From assembly GCA_001600175.1 (NCBI GenBank), contig BCJC01000006.1:697968-761967 (forward strand): a DNA stretch of 64,000 bases, in the 5' to 3' direction. The translations under genes were made by a program, and so were the position numbers. The notes beneath the pieces are model-generated. The model ran no database searches and had not been told where the DNA came from. It saw only the letters and a program-made list of their open reading frames with translations. The stretch is from Erythrobasidium yunnanense. Taxonomy: Eukaryota > Basidiomycota > Cystobasidiomycetes > Erythrobasidiales > Erythrobasidiaceae. Positions 1 to 11,379 of this stretch are shown here, in pieces (position 1 is the first letter of the stretch; each line of letters begins with the position of its first letter).

Positions 1-2092
1 CTACGAACTTGGCCAGGGACATTCAATTTTCAGCCGTTGCCCTACGCCAGGCGACGAGGGATGTTCTTCATTCATCGATGATTGCCTTCGCCAGAGGAGA
101 AAGTGTCGACGAGAATGTCTGGATTTTCCGGCAAAACACGTATCGTGATGCCTTTTTTATTACTTCCTTACTGGAGGTAAGTCTCCCCTTACATACCCAC
201 AATCATTAGCTGACAGGTACCATAGCTGTCGGACGACATACTTAAATGTATCCTTGCTGTGACCGACCAGCCTACTACCGCGAATTTAGTAGCCAAGAGA
301 CGCGTCTGGTTGCCTAGTGTCGATTGGCGGCGCTTCTTCACCGGAAGGAGAGTAGACATACAAGGTCATCAAGACGTTGACGGGCTCACAGATCATTTCG
401 ATGAGCATGATGACAGGGCCTCTACCATGGAAGCCTTGTCCGACCGTGGTCGACGACCGTCCAGAAGTCCCTCTATACAGTTACAGCGGCCCAGACATAG
501 GAAACGACATCGGCTTTTCAGACTCTCTTACTACGCAGCTCTCATGGCTAGCATCGCAGAAACAATCTATACAATCTGGGATTCGCCGCATACCAGAGCT
601 CGCAGAATCGCTCTACATAGACGCATACATGCTGTTCGCGGCTCTCAGCACCTGAAGCACGGAGTGAAGTGCGCAGTTGGAGTATCGCTACTTACGCTTC
701 CCGGACATCTTCCGGCTGACTCTGCTGGTCGGTGTAGAATCACATCAAGGCAAGGTTCTCATACTGATTCACTAGAAGCACAGGGTATCGATGGTTTGAG
801 AGTATCCGTGGCCCATGGATTGCCATATCGTTCCTCTATGCGTTCCAGACCACAACGGCCCTCACATATCGGGTAGCCTTCTTCAGAACTGTAAGGGCGA
901 TTTTTGAGAATCGTCAACAGTCTACTGATCTGCCTTCTTACAGCTTGGAACTCTGCTAGGGTCATTGTATGCTCTAGCTTGCCAGCGGATAGCAAGAGAG
1001 AACGCATATGGGCTAGTCGCATTCATCGTACCAGCTGCTCTTCTAACAGATTACTGGATCATATGCGCCCCTCGATTTGCAAATTTGGGCACCGTGGCGC
1101 AACTGACACTGCCCTCGATCCTCTTCGTGCCCTATCTACGGCTCAGTTACCCCTCTGTGGTCGGTCTGGCCTTCGAGCGGGCTTACGATATCGAAATTGG
1201 CATTGTTGCTGCTCTGATAATAAGCGTAGCTATCTGGCCGTACCATGCGAACGTTCAGATCGTCGTCACCTCGGCCAAAGCAACGGACAAACTAATTCGG
1301 CTGTATTTATCTATGTCGAAGATGAACATGCAGAGACGCCAGAGGAGAGATCAGATAGCACTCATGCAGTTCGAGCAGCTCGAAGACAATATACGCGTGA
1401 GCTCGGACAGACGATGCTGGCCTCTATGACTGAAATGAAAGTCGTAGATGTCACTGGCTCGCTCCAACGAGCTCTGTAATCTCCTTCATTTGGAAATCAG
1501 TCTTTTACCGAAACCAATAACGGCTTACAGAGCGATGCTGGCAGGACTCGGCCATATCCTGCATCTCTTCTCGGGCATCCGGCTCATCCGGCAACATATC
1601 CCTCGTCAATTAACGGTCCTAGACGTGCTTCATCAACGTACAGAACTCGTATCATCGATACTTATCGTACTGCATGCGATCTCACATTCGCTTCACACCA
1701 GCTCGGCAGTCCCGCAATTTCTGCCTCATCCCCGCGCCAATCTCGAAGCTCTAAGTGATGCTATAGAGGAGCATGTCAAGGACATATACAGATCGTCCTT
1801 AGCTGCAAACCAAGCAGAGGATGCTTCGCCGCCGTCGAGTTCAGAATCTGGCCAGGCAGCCAATCTGCACCGACTCGGCAAAGTCGATTGCATCGATTTC
1901 GACTTCATATATGCCTTGGCAGAATGCGAAGCTATTTCGGAAGCTATACAAGCCATCGAAGACCTCCTTGACACCTGCAAAGCGCTTTACGGAACAGCGG
2001 ACTTTATCCAAGCTAGCGAAACTGGGCTTGAGAGCAGCATCAGCGCTTCTGGATATTCCACACCGCGACCGAGAACCGGAAGACCCTCTTAG
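1..2092 (+). CDS. Aromatic-acid-exporter-like (DUF2421/FUSC-type) membrane protein, 5' end missing
   Basis: This is the C-terminal 626 residues of a large multi-pass membrane protein of the fungal FUSC-like/DUF2421 family. Members are putative exporters of aromatic or weak acids. The exons are 1-176, 226-727, 784-890, 944-1396 and 1448-2092. From base 3 onward they join in one frame to a TAG-terminated reading frame. The recognisable core is the membrane block with KHGVKCAVGVSLLTLPGHLP, WIAISFLYAFQTTTALTYR and RAYDIEIGIVAAL. It is followed by a soluble, helix-rich tail ending in a degenerate Ser/Thr-Pro segment. The whole piece aligns, intron for intron, with the C-terminal two thirds of the next gene, so the two are tandem duplicates. 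One intron of the neighbour (4693-4740) is absent here. The substrate is unknown. The N-terminal membrane block lies outside the window. Confidence 0.8.
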
Positions 2093-2241
2093 CTAGTTTC
2101 TGTGCCCAAATCTTATCGGCATACAGCCGGAACCCTAGCCAGCCTACCTTTGTGGATGCCATCTGCGGTCAGGCATTGTCGAACTGCTATGCAAACTCTT
2201 CATTGTCAGAGGCTCTGACCGAAAGGCAGACGAATCTATGC

Positions 2242-5200
2242 ATGGCAGAAGAGAAAGGATACACATCCGTTAGTAGCCAACAAGGCTACGAATGCATCCT
2301 CCCGCCTCTTTCGAGAGCGCAAAAGAGGAAGAGTAGCAGATCCTCTCAGGTCATAGACTCTCTTAAGCGGACCTGTCCATCGATGCTGGCCTTTATAGTA
2401 TGCGCAATCTTCGTGACTGTGCACCCTATATCGCATCTTTCCGACAAATATGCATACTTCGTCTTGATAGCATATACGCTATACTTCCATCCTGGTAATC
2501 ATACAGTCGGCAAGCAAGTGCAGGTTACGGTCATTGGCATTCTGGGAGGCCTTGTCGGTCTAGGTATTTCGGCATTAGCCATCGAGCTTGGCTGTGTAGC
2601 CAATACTCTCGCAAGCAGCGATGATATTATAGGCGGACGGGCTTCACCTGGTGAGTCGCTTTGTAGCCAGATGCTAAGGGCCCATGTAACTGATGCTCTC
2701 GATCAGCGGTCTTTCTGGCCTTGATCTCTTTCATTGGTGCAAATACAAAATCTCGGTACCCAAGACTCGCATCGGGAGCTTTAATAAGCGTTTACGTATC
2801 GATCTGGCTTCTAGCCTCGTCCGTACATGACTTTCGAATCACTGCAAAACCTTTTCTTGGCCTGCTTTACAGCATACTCTTCCCTTCCATGATCTCACTG
2901 TTCTTCACAATCCTGATATTCCCGAGGACCGCCAACCGTGTTCTGGCGGAGAAGCTATCCTCAGCTATGGACACGAGCTCTAGTCTGCTGCTGGCTTCTC
3001 TGCATCTATTCCAGGCCGACATACTTTCGGACTTGGAAGATACTCGAGCGACACGTGATCACCTGCTTCAGCTTCGAACGCAGCTCTCCGGTCAGATTGG
3101 CAATTTGCGGCCATTGTACGCGGAAGCACGCTACGAGATCAGCCTTTCTCGTGTATCGGTCACAGAGTACGAAGGTCTCATCGAATCCTTGATCAACATC
3201 CAGGCTATACTCGGCTCGAAAATGGGTCTCGATACCGCGCTGCCGACTTACTTCCCAAGAGATGTGCACATTGCGGCTCAATCTAGACATGCGGTCGACA
3301 AATTAGGAACAACATGTCTACAAGCCCTAGAGATTGTGCACAACCAGCTTCTCGATACCCTCCGATCGCGACGACACTCGAGATCATACGAGAAAGAGGC
3401 ATCCATCGAGCCCATGCAGTCTCGGCTGGAAGATGCGGCAGAGGCCTTTGCAGAAGCAGTTGTGGCTCACCTGAATCAAGAGTACGTTGGCGACGCAGCT
3501 AGCGAATACTCGATAACCACCAAGTCTCTCGGCGAGCAAATGGCCTTTCAAGATGCCTTCTTCTTCACTTCGATGATAGATGTACGTGAGGCGATACATC
3601 TACGCTTCTTAATCCGCTAACAATTGCGATACTAGTTGGTACGCCATACTCTACAGGCCCTTAGCATAGCCAACCAACTGCAACTGTCTTCTCGGGACCG
3701 ACGGCATCGTCTCTGGTTTCCGCTATTTTCGGGAGGCTTTCTGCATGGAGGCCGAGATCTGAATATTGAGCGGGACGAAGAGGCGGACATCGAGTCGATC
3801 GACATGAATGACGAGGACGATGATTCGGCAGACTTCGACGCGCGCTCAACAAGAACATTGTCGGTATATTCAGGGACGAGCAAGGGACATCTTCTTCGAC
3901 GCCTATTGTATCCAGAATACTACTTATCGCTCTGGAGGGCTTTTCGGCGACGAGTGCTTCGATCTTGGAACAGCTCTAGTATGCGGAAGAAGAGACTGTG
4001 GCTGCATAAGAGATTGAGAGCCATAGGACGATCGCGACATGTTCGATACGGCCTCAAGTGCTCTCTCGGAATCTCCCTGATCACTCTTCCTGGACATCTA
4101 CCCTATCACTCGGAAGGTGAGCGAGCCTGCATATGCTTCAGCATTTTAAATGCTAATTGCTCGTTAGGCTTTGGCTGGTTCAAGCATGCTCGAGGAGACT
4201 GGATTGCCGTATCTTTCTTATATTGCTTTCAAACTACCACCGCCGGTACATATCGGATCGCTCTATTCCGAACGGTAAGTATCGAAGATTCACGTAACGT
4301 TGCAATACGTGTCTGATCACCTTCTGTTCTCAGTTAGGAACTCTCATTGGGGCTCTTTACGCCTTCACTTGCTTTCAGTTTGTCGGCACGAATCCATACG
4401 GGCTTGTTGGAGTGCTTGCCTTCCAGTCGCTTCTGACAGATCCCTTAATCACGCTTACGAAGCGCTACTCCTACATGGGTCAGGTCATACAAATGACCAT
4501 GCCGCCTATACTCTTTATCCCGTATCTTGGCCTGGAATACTCGAACATCGCAGAACTGGCTTTGACCCGCGCGTACGATATGGAGATCGGCATTGTCGCT
4601 GCTCTCGTCCTCAATTTACTCATCTGGCCGTACCATGCTAGAGTTCAGCTAGTCACCACATGCGCTAAAGTCACGGATAGGCTTACCAACCTGTGAGTCA
4701 CGATATACAAATCTGGACTCGTAGCTGACCAGTATCTCAGATACTTGTCCATGTCCAAAGCACAAATGAGTCACGATACCCGCACTACTGGCGGCATGCA
4801 CAATCAGTTAGATAAACTGGAAGGAACGATCAGAGTAAGGTGTTTGTAGTCACACACGACTCCTTGCTTACTCTGCGTCTCTACAGGCGCTGCTCCACCG
4901 TAGCTCGTCTCTTTGCAACCAGGTCCATCTGGAGCTCAGTCTGCTCCCGAGACCTGTCAAGACCTACCGATCGTTGACCTTCAAGCTTGAAGAGATGTTG
5001 CAACTGCTATCCGATCTGCGATCTATTCAAGGACAAATTCCACGACAGCTCGCCGCATACAGTGTCAAACCTCAGCGGGCCGATCTTACTTCGGCAATCC
5101 TTCTGAATCTGCATGCGGTCTCGCACTCCTTACATACTCAATCCGCGGTGCCGCTCTTCCTACCTCAGCCGCGCATCATGCTGGATCTCTTCACGTCTGC

Positions 5201-5657
5201 TTTCGAACAGCAAGTCAGTACTACGTTCCACGATCAGACGGACGCAGAGCTATCTTCGATGTCGCTCCTATCGTCGCATGCTTGGACAGCTTTCCAGAGC
5301 GTAGAGAGCATACTGCCTGGAACATCACGCAAGTCAGCAATCAGCGGGCCTTCGTTACATCAGCCCAACCAGACTTCGGAAGTCAAGCGCTTCGAGTTCA
5401 GCTTTGCCTTCCTGCTTGCCGAAAAAGAGGCGTTCTCGGAGATAGTTGAGACGCTCGACGATATACTGGAGATTTGCAAAACACTCTTTGGAACAGCCAG
5501 CTTCATACATGCGGATGAGGCTGGACTTCTCAGTCTTACGGCCGCTGGGTACAACACGCCTGCTGTCAAGTCGGCAAGATTGTCTATGTCTATATCGGGA
5601 GCTCAGCTCGCACGCACTCGGACACCGGTGATCGTGAAAGGTGGTTCAGTCGGCTAG
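2242..5657 (+). CDS. Aromatic-acid-exporter-like (DUF2421/FUSC-type) membrane protein, complete tandem copy
   Basis: The exons 2242-2650, 2707-3581, 3636-4116, 4168-4274, 4334-4692, 4741-4834 and 4887-5657 join to 1031 residues. The protein has two membrane blocks. One is near residues 50-240 (starting PSMLAFIVCAIFVTVHP). The other is near residues 570-740 (RYGLKCSLGISLITLPGHLP, then WIAVSFLYCFQTTTAGTYR and RAYDMEIGIVAALVLNLLIWP). Between them lies a cytosolic region containing an acidic stretch (about residues 480-500). This two-block layout is typical of fungal FUSC-like/DUF2421 proteins, thought to export aromatic or organic acids. The start is the first in-frame ATG; an in-frame GTG lies 90 bases upstream. 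Only about 150 bases separate it from the upstream paralogue. The family assignment is by recognisable motifs; transport activity is inferred. Confidence 0.83.
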
Positions 5658-5745
5658 ATCAGCGTGCTGCCAACCTCAACCATTGTAGCCGTATTTAGAC
5701 ACAACAGATGCATGTGCATATCATGATCACTGTTCGAGATTCCGT

Positions 5746-7827
5746 CTACGTCCGCCTCTTCTTCGCCTGCGTCTTTGCCTGAGCCTCCCTGCGTAGCTGG
5801 CATTCGTCGCAGTACCACTCTCCCTTCGGCGGTGTGCTCAATCCCACACACTGCAGATGGAACCATTCCTTCTGACACGCCTCGTCATCGCATCCAATCA
5901 TATTTCCGAAACTGACGCGATTGCAATAGCAATATAGCTGTTGTCCATCATCCCCTTCATCAAACCCTTCGCCTTCGATACCGATCTCGGGCTCCAGCAT
6001 GAGCTCTTCGTCTTCAGGACCATCGGAGTCATCGTCGCTGCCTTGTCGTGTATTGCCAGGGCCGGAGGCGTGGATGTTCGGGTGATCGTGCACGAGAGGT
6101 GGAACTCCGAGCCCGGAGGTATATTGCTGTCGAGACGAATTGCGAGAGGCAGAGCGATGTGAAAGGGCAGTAGAGTCCTCTGGCTCTCCTGCGTCGACGC
6201 TGTCGTATGCGGACCCGTCTGCGAGCACTGACGTTGATTCTTTGCGGGAGGACCCTGATGCACAAGTCAAAGATGTGACATCAGCTGCTGTTTCTGTTGT
6301 TATTACGAAGCGAGATGGTATCTTACCTTTTCCGTTGCCTGCTTGAGCGACGTAAGGCGATCCTGGATCCGGTGAATAGTCGCTGTAGATTGCCATACGT
6401 CAGGTCAGCCATGTACATCTTACTCGTCCTAAGCAGGTATACGCACATTCCCCTCTTGCTACTTTGCCGGCTTCTCTTGCCATTACTGTTCTGTCCCGCC
6501 GAGCCAACTACAGGGCTCTGAAGCGGCACCGACGAGCGTCCGCTATTCTGTCTCTCCTTCTTGTGCACCCCCGAGATAGACATCTCATCTACCATATCGT
6601 AATCTCCAGGCGTATCATATTGCTCTGCGACTTTACCTGATACTTGTCTGCGCTTCTTCGGTGGAGCAGCGATGGGCTTGTCGTGGTCGTTGTACGAGCT
6701 TGAGGCGGATGCACCCTCGGCTACTGCGTCTAATGAGGCTTTGCCTCTATTCGCGTTGGCGTAGGGTATGAAATTACTGTCTTCTCGATGGTGAGGAGTG
6801 CCGTCGCCTGCCATAGCAGTATCGCCATGCATCATACTCGATGTAGAAGCCATAGGCACAGCTGATCCGCTGTGCAGAGGCACCGTCTCTGCTCCTGAAT
6901 CGTCCATCGGTTCCGTAGCCGAAGCGTCATGCATGCTGTCTGCATACCCCTTAACTACCGCCGTTGCCAAGTTGGACGAGCTCGCTGTACCCCTAATGCC
7001 TTTCGGCCTATCTTTCGTACTCGTTCTCTGCCTCTTGTGATGCCCTCCATGCAGAGATGGAGGGCCAGCTTGTGATGCCGCGATCTGGCTCTGGATCCAT
7101 TCGTTGTTGGGCATTGGAACACCTTCTTTCGCATAGTTTCTGACTGTCTCCGCAGCTGAGTGATACACGTTCGCGCTTCGCACGGGATAGTAGTCAAGAG
7201 AGTTGGCTCCTCCGTTCAAGGCTGTATATTTCCCATGCACTTGATGCGATGGTAGATAGTCTGGTTTGCGGTACGCTGATCCGCTCGCGCTTGCTGGTGT
7301 AGGGAACAAGACTGGATAACCGTGTGGCCAGGTCGGTGGAGGGATTGTGCCTGCCATGCTAGCTGGCAGTAAAGTAGTGAGCAAGTTTGCGATGATGTCC
7401 AGCTGGTTTGTATGGTGTATAAGAGTCTCGCATGTCCCTGTAGCTACCCTTATCTTGTCTTCGCCGCCTAGCCTGAACGAGCGTGCTTCTTCTGCGATTT
7501 CGCGGAGCAGCGAGAAGCGCTGATTCGATGTGACAGCATTGTCGTCGTCGTTCTTGCTACCTTGTTCGAGCATCCCCAGCAGCGTGTTTAGCTTTTCAGT
7601 GATCATCCCCAAACTGCCGGAGAGGACAGCGTCGAGTTCGCGCAAGTCGCTGATGCTGCGTGTGATGGTAGGAGGGAGCGCTTCAACGCAGTCGCTGAAC
7701 GTCACGGCGACTGCAGAACACACATTTCAGCGTTTAGAACCTCGATGATTGCTGCCCGCGACTACTCACGGTGCGTAAACTCGGCAGCGCTCTGCTGAGC
7801 CTGCGCGCTCGAAGCATGCCCGCTCAT
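5746..7827 (-). CDS. ING-family PHD-finger chromatin protein
   Basis: This is a 628-residue inhibitor-of-growth family protein, a histone H3K4me3 reader subunit of histone acetyltransferase or deacetylase complexes. The exons, on the minus strand, are 7827-7770, 7710-6447, 6382-6327 and 6254-5746; the joined length is exactly divisible by three. The N-terminal ING helical region (about residues 20-120, LPPTITRSISDLRELD) is followed by a long Ser-rich disordered linker with basic stretches. The C-terminal PHD finger (about residues 570-615) reads YCYCNRVSFGNMIGCDDEAC, then EWFHLQCVGL and GEWYCDEC, giving the Cys4-His-Cys3 zinc ligands. A short basic tail (KKRRT) ends the protein. It is longer than yeast Yng1, Yng2 or Pho23 (220-330 residues) because of the linker. 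I cannot decide which of the three it corresponds to. It shares a 252-base divergent promoter with the UPF0303 gene. Confidence 0.9.
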
Positions 7828-8079
7828 CGTGTGCCCAGTCTTCTGGTAGTATATACGTCTTATCCTTTAGTTCAGATTACTTGACAAGTCGCCTTGAGCG
7901 AAAGAGACAACGGCATCCAAAGCTTTGGCAGAGGCAGCTTGAGGTAACAAATGAACAGCTATAGCAGTAATTACATGGCATTATAGAGCCATAAGGCTAC
8001 ACTCTACCCAAGAAGGAGCGAAAAGATTGCGACTTTCGAATGCCCGGCATCTCGGGCTCTTCATTAGTACGACTGAACA

Positions 8080-8646
8080 ATGTCGAAACAGCTCAGAAGT
8101 CCGCCTACAGAGCTGCGCGAGATACTCCAACTCGAAGAACAGCTCATCTTCAATGCCTTCACCGCAGACGACGCTTGGAAGCTTGGGTGTCTGATCCGCG
8201 AGAATCTACTATCCACATTCCCTGATGGCCCGGCAGCTGTCATTCAGATCACTCTCGCAAATGGTCGACAAACAATCTTCCGAGCTGTTACGAAATCAAG
8301 CTTCCCTGGCTTGCAACCAGACAATGATAGCTGGGTGGAGCGCAAACTGTCGACAGTGCTAAGATGGGGCATGAGTACATACGCTATGCACTACAAGTAT
8401 GGAGGAGGAGATATAAAGAAGTTCGTATCGTCGGCCTACATGTTGGGAGAGGGTAAAGACAACGCCGGAGCATATACCATACATGGCGGAGGAGTGCCTA
8501 TCAGAGTGAAAGGCGTAGAAGGACTAGTAGGAGCTATCATCGTCAGCGGTCTGAAGCATCAAGAAGACCATCAGGTCATCATCGAAGCTGTCGAAGAATA
8601 CATCAAAAGCTCAGGTGCTTCGACTTCGAAAGCCGGGCATCTGTAA
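8080..8646 (+). CDS. UPF0303 / HbpS-GlcG-like (DUF336) protein
   Basis: This is an intronless 188-residue protein of the UPF0303 group, related to yeast YBR137W and the wider GlcG/HbpS-like fold family sometimes called heme-degrading domain proteins. The central region includes NGRQTIFRAVT, a typical WVERKLSTVLRWGMSTYA segment and the GGGVPIRVKGVEGLVGAIIVSGL glycine-rich strand-turn region (only part quoted as a landmark) near residues 145-165. The length matches the family. The first ATG is used; an upstream out-of-frame ATG lies at 8040. The biochemical role is unsettled; yeast YBR137W has been linked to the tail-anchored protein pathway. Confidence in the family is high, in function low. 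Confidence 0.85.
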   Translation: MSKQLRSPPTELREILQLEEQLIFNAFTADDAWKLGCLIRENLLSTFPDGPAAVIQITLANGRQTIFRAVTKSSFPGLQPDNDSWVERKLSTVLRWGMSTYAMHYKYGGGDIKKFVSSAYMLGEGKDNAGAYTIHGGGVPIRVKGVEGLVGAIIVSGLKHQEDHQVIIEAVEEYIKSSGASTSKAGHL

Positions 8647-9009
8647 TTGACGCGCGTGCTGTACGTAGACTTCGAGATCCTTTCATGGAAGAGTCTGATA
8701 TCTCGTCTCTTCAGGAAGCTCACGATGCGGCGGTACAGCTCCTGACGCGATATTGCCAGATCAGACTCATGGTGCGCAGGGCAGGGAAGAGCACTTTGAG
8801 GTAATAGAGAGTCCTCAGAGACACAAAAGAAAATACTTGTACTGGCTTTGAGATAGCTTTGCGAAAGAAGCGTGCGCAGGACGGAGGTGCTAGAGCGCGC
8901 TGTCGAGAGGTGGCATAGCATAGCAAGGCATTCTTGTGGAGTATCAGCGGTAGTCAGTAGTCGATAGTCTTGGTCTTGGTCATTCGGCGTTGGTATAGGC
9001 CTGCTTTTC

Positions 9010-10258
9010 ATGACTTCCAACCCAGTTCTTTCGAGCGCGTATGCCGTTCTTCGATATTCGAAGCATGTGCAGCTCTGTCCCTCCTCAATCACAGCCTTCG
9101 CATCCTCTCTCGCCGACCCTCCTCTACCAAGTTCATCAAGCTGGGCGGACGAGCTTCTTCATCCCATCCCAGCAGAGCATGAAGTGTGCGATATCGTAGA
9201 ATGGATTTTCATGGTTTCTGGTCTGCTCAATTTCAGTTTCTGGAGCGAACTGGATAATGCAGAACGATATGCTGTTTCTTGGAAAGATGGAGCAGATGGG
9301 AAGGGCAACGGAACGCACGTCAACCATACGGGGTACTGGTCATTGCCAGCTGCCATCAACAGAGGTATGAATCAAAGACGAGAGGAAGATGAAAGCTGTC
9401 TGACATGCGCGCCCAACGGCCTGACAGCTCGCGAAGCTGGAATTACCGTCACTTCTGCAAAATTCTGGACAGAAGCTTCAGACGATGAATGGCGAGACAT
9501 CTTCTGCCCCTCTGAATCTTCACAAGAAGGTATACCTCTTTTCGAAGAGCGAGTAGCTCTGCTTCGGCAGACCGGCCAAATCCTCGTCGAGGTATGCTTC
9601 AAAATCCTCCTATCAGCTTCTATAGCTGACCCTCGATAAAGCAATACCAAGGATCATTCTACAACTTCCTTCTGCAGTTCAGCCCTCGCTTCGATGCGTT
9701 AGAAATCGTAAAAGCCGTAGTGAAGGTCTTCCCAGCTTTCCGAGATGAAGCTATACATCCTCAAGTTGGGAAAGTCTACAACTGGAAAAGAGTGCAGATT
9801 CTAGTGGCAGAGCTGTGGGCAGCATTCTCGTCTTGTCCCGAACGGTATCCGCAAATTAGCAATATTGGGGCCATTACTATGTTCGCGGACTAGTGAGTCA
9901 AGCTTCATGGTATAACGCGGATAACAAAGATGCTGATACTTGCTGTAGTCGCGTCCCGCAGATCTTGCACGATCTTGGCCTGATCTCCTATTCGTCCCAT
10001 CTACACGACATCCTGTCATCGAAAGAAATGCTGGAATCAGGCTCAGAGCTCGAGGTATCCATCAGATGCGGCTCAATAGCAGCTGTCGAAGAGCTGCGGA
10101 AAGAGCTTGTCAAACTTCTTCGATCGAGGCAGGAGAATAGCAAGCAGGAAGTGAATGCTGTCATATTGGACTTCTGGCTATGGAATCGCGCGAAAGAGCT
10201 GGAAAAGCAAGGGAAAGCGAAAGTGGAATGCCATAGGACAAGATCTATCTGGTACTAA
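9010..10258 (+). CDS. Queuosine 5'-phosphate N-glycosylase/hydrolase (Q salvage protein, DUF2419)
   Basis: The exons 9010-9364, 9428-9591, 9642-9892 and 9949-10258 join to 359 residues. The protein matches the eukaryotic queuosine salvage family (QNG1, human C9orf64), which releases queuine base from queuosine 5'-phosphate for tRNA modification. Landmarks are FMVSGLLNFSFWSE, GYWSLPAAINR, FEERVALLRQTGQILVE, a YNFLLQFS segment, and the very conserved C-terminal end HRTRSIWY immediately before the stop. The length is typical of the family. The first intron (9365-9427) is 63 bases, a multiple of three with no in-frame stop, so its retention would also give an open frame. The family join (AAINR-AREAG) favours splicing. 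The gene is convergent with the small gene at 10381. Confidence 0.9.
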
Positions 10259-10380
10259 AGCGACATGGACCGATCCTCTACCTCTATACAACCATGCTCT
10301 GCTTGGAAACGGACTGAAGTCTCCTACTTCCTGCCCTGCGGTCCACTGACTCCCATCTGAATTCATGAAGCGGAGGCCCA

Positions 10381-11062
10381 CTACATACAGCCATATGAGG
10401 GATGCATTGACTCGTCTCCATCACATTCACTCAGGAACTTCTCGAGCTTGTCAAGGCGTGCTTCAAGCGTAGGACCGGTCGCCTTGAAGTATGTGCCGCC
10501 GCAGTTGTACACCTCCAAACGGCCTTTCTTCATGTCGCTGTGTGACCAAAGAAGAAGAAACCGAAGCCGAATGTTGCGCGAATCAGACCGTGAAACATAC
10601 GAGAGGAAATGACAAGATCCTTACAAAGTAGGCTTGCTGTTGTTTGATGAATGGCCAGCGAGATTCCTCCTTTGCTTTCGCGGGTTTGCTGGCTTTCGCT
10701 GTGCTCGCTTTACTAGTCTTGGCTTTGGATGTAGACGCTGATGCAGAAGATTGTGGGACGCTAGCTGCTGGTGCTTTAGCAGTAGCGATGGGTGCTGCCT
10801 TTTGCTTTTTGGCGGCGGGAGCACTTTGCGCGACAATGACATTGTCATCCACAGCACAGAGAGGACGTTTGGGTGGTGCATGTACAGGCAGGTCATATCG
10901 ATACTGCTGCTGCAAATATTGTGGTTGCATCGGCGCGACCTGAGGCGCTGCAACAGTCTGAGGTGCAACTGCAGGATAGCTGACCAGAGGAGGGACGTAT
11001 TGACCTTGAGCTGCCAGCTGCTGGCGGTATGCGACAATCAGCGGATGAGGTTGGACGTTCAT
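10381..11062 (-). CDS. Hypothetical Ala/Gln/Lys-rich low-complexity protein
   Basis: I do not recognise this protein. Exon 1 (11062-10625) encodes 146 residues starting MNVQPHPLIVAYRQQLAAQG. It is rich in Pro, Gln and Ala, followed by a basic Lys/Ala/Ser tract (SKAKTSKASTAKASKPAKAKEE) that could be a nuclear or nucleolar targeting region. The likely second exon starts at 10527 after the acceptor in GAAG. It adds KGRLEVYNCGGTYFKATGPT, an amphipathic LEARLDKLEKFL helix and a stop at 10381, giving about 194 residues. A nearer acceptor (CACAG) would put the second exon out of frame with this conserved-looking segment, so the splice choice is a judgement. The first in-frame ATG was used. The exon is real-gene-like in composition, but the function is unknown. 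Confidence 0.55.
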
Positions 11063-11379
11063 TGTGCTCGTTGTGCTTGGGACGAAGGAAAGAGGCAAAG
11101 AAAGATGTAAATAGTCTAAGACACGCGCTGAGACGCGTCATGCACGTGGTCAGGCACGGACATCAGGCTGTGATAAGTCGCTCAGTATGTCGAATGCTGC
11201 TTCTGAAGCGTAGAACAGGTAAGAGAATTGACAAGTCCGTCGATCTGAGTAAAGGTATAAGCAGGAGTAGGAGCGATGCGCGATTGCTCTGCGCCTCTTG
11301 CTAAGTATCTAGATCAAGCATGTACCTATGCATACAGTCATACAACAACATAGAACAGCTACCTTGTGAAGGCATACAT
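11063..11379. other. Intergenic region, 317 bases
   Basis: This stretch lies upstream of the minus-strand low-complexity gene and downstream of the minus-strand nucleotide-sugar transporter. It should hold the promoter of the first and the 3' UTR of the second. I see no convincing TATA box, repeat or RNA gene. Short open frames here are overlapped on both strands and look random. Confidence 0.5.
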
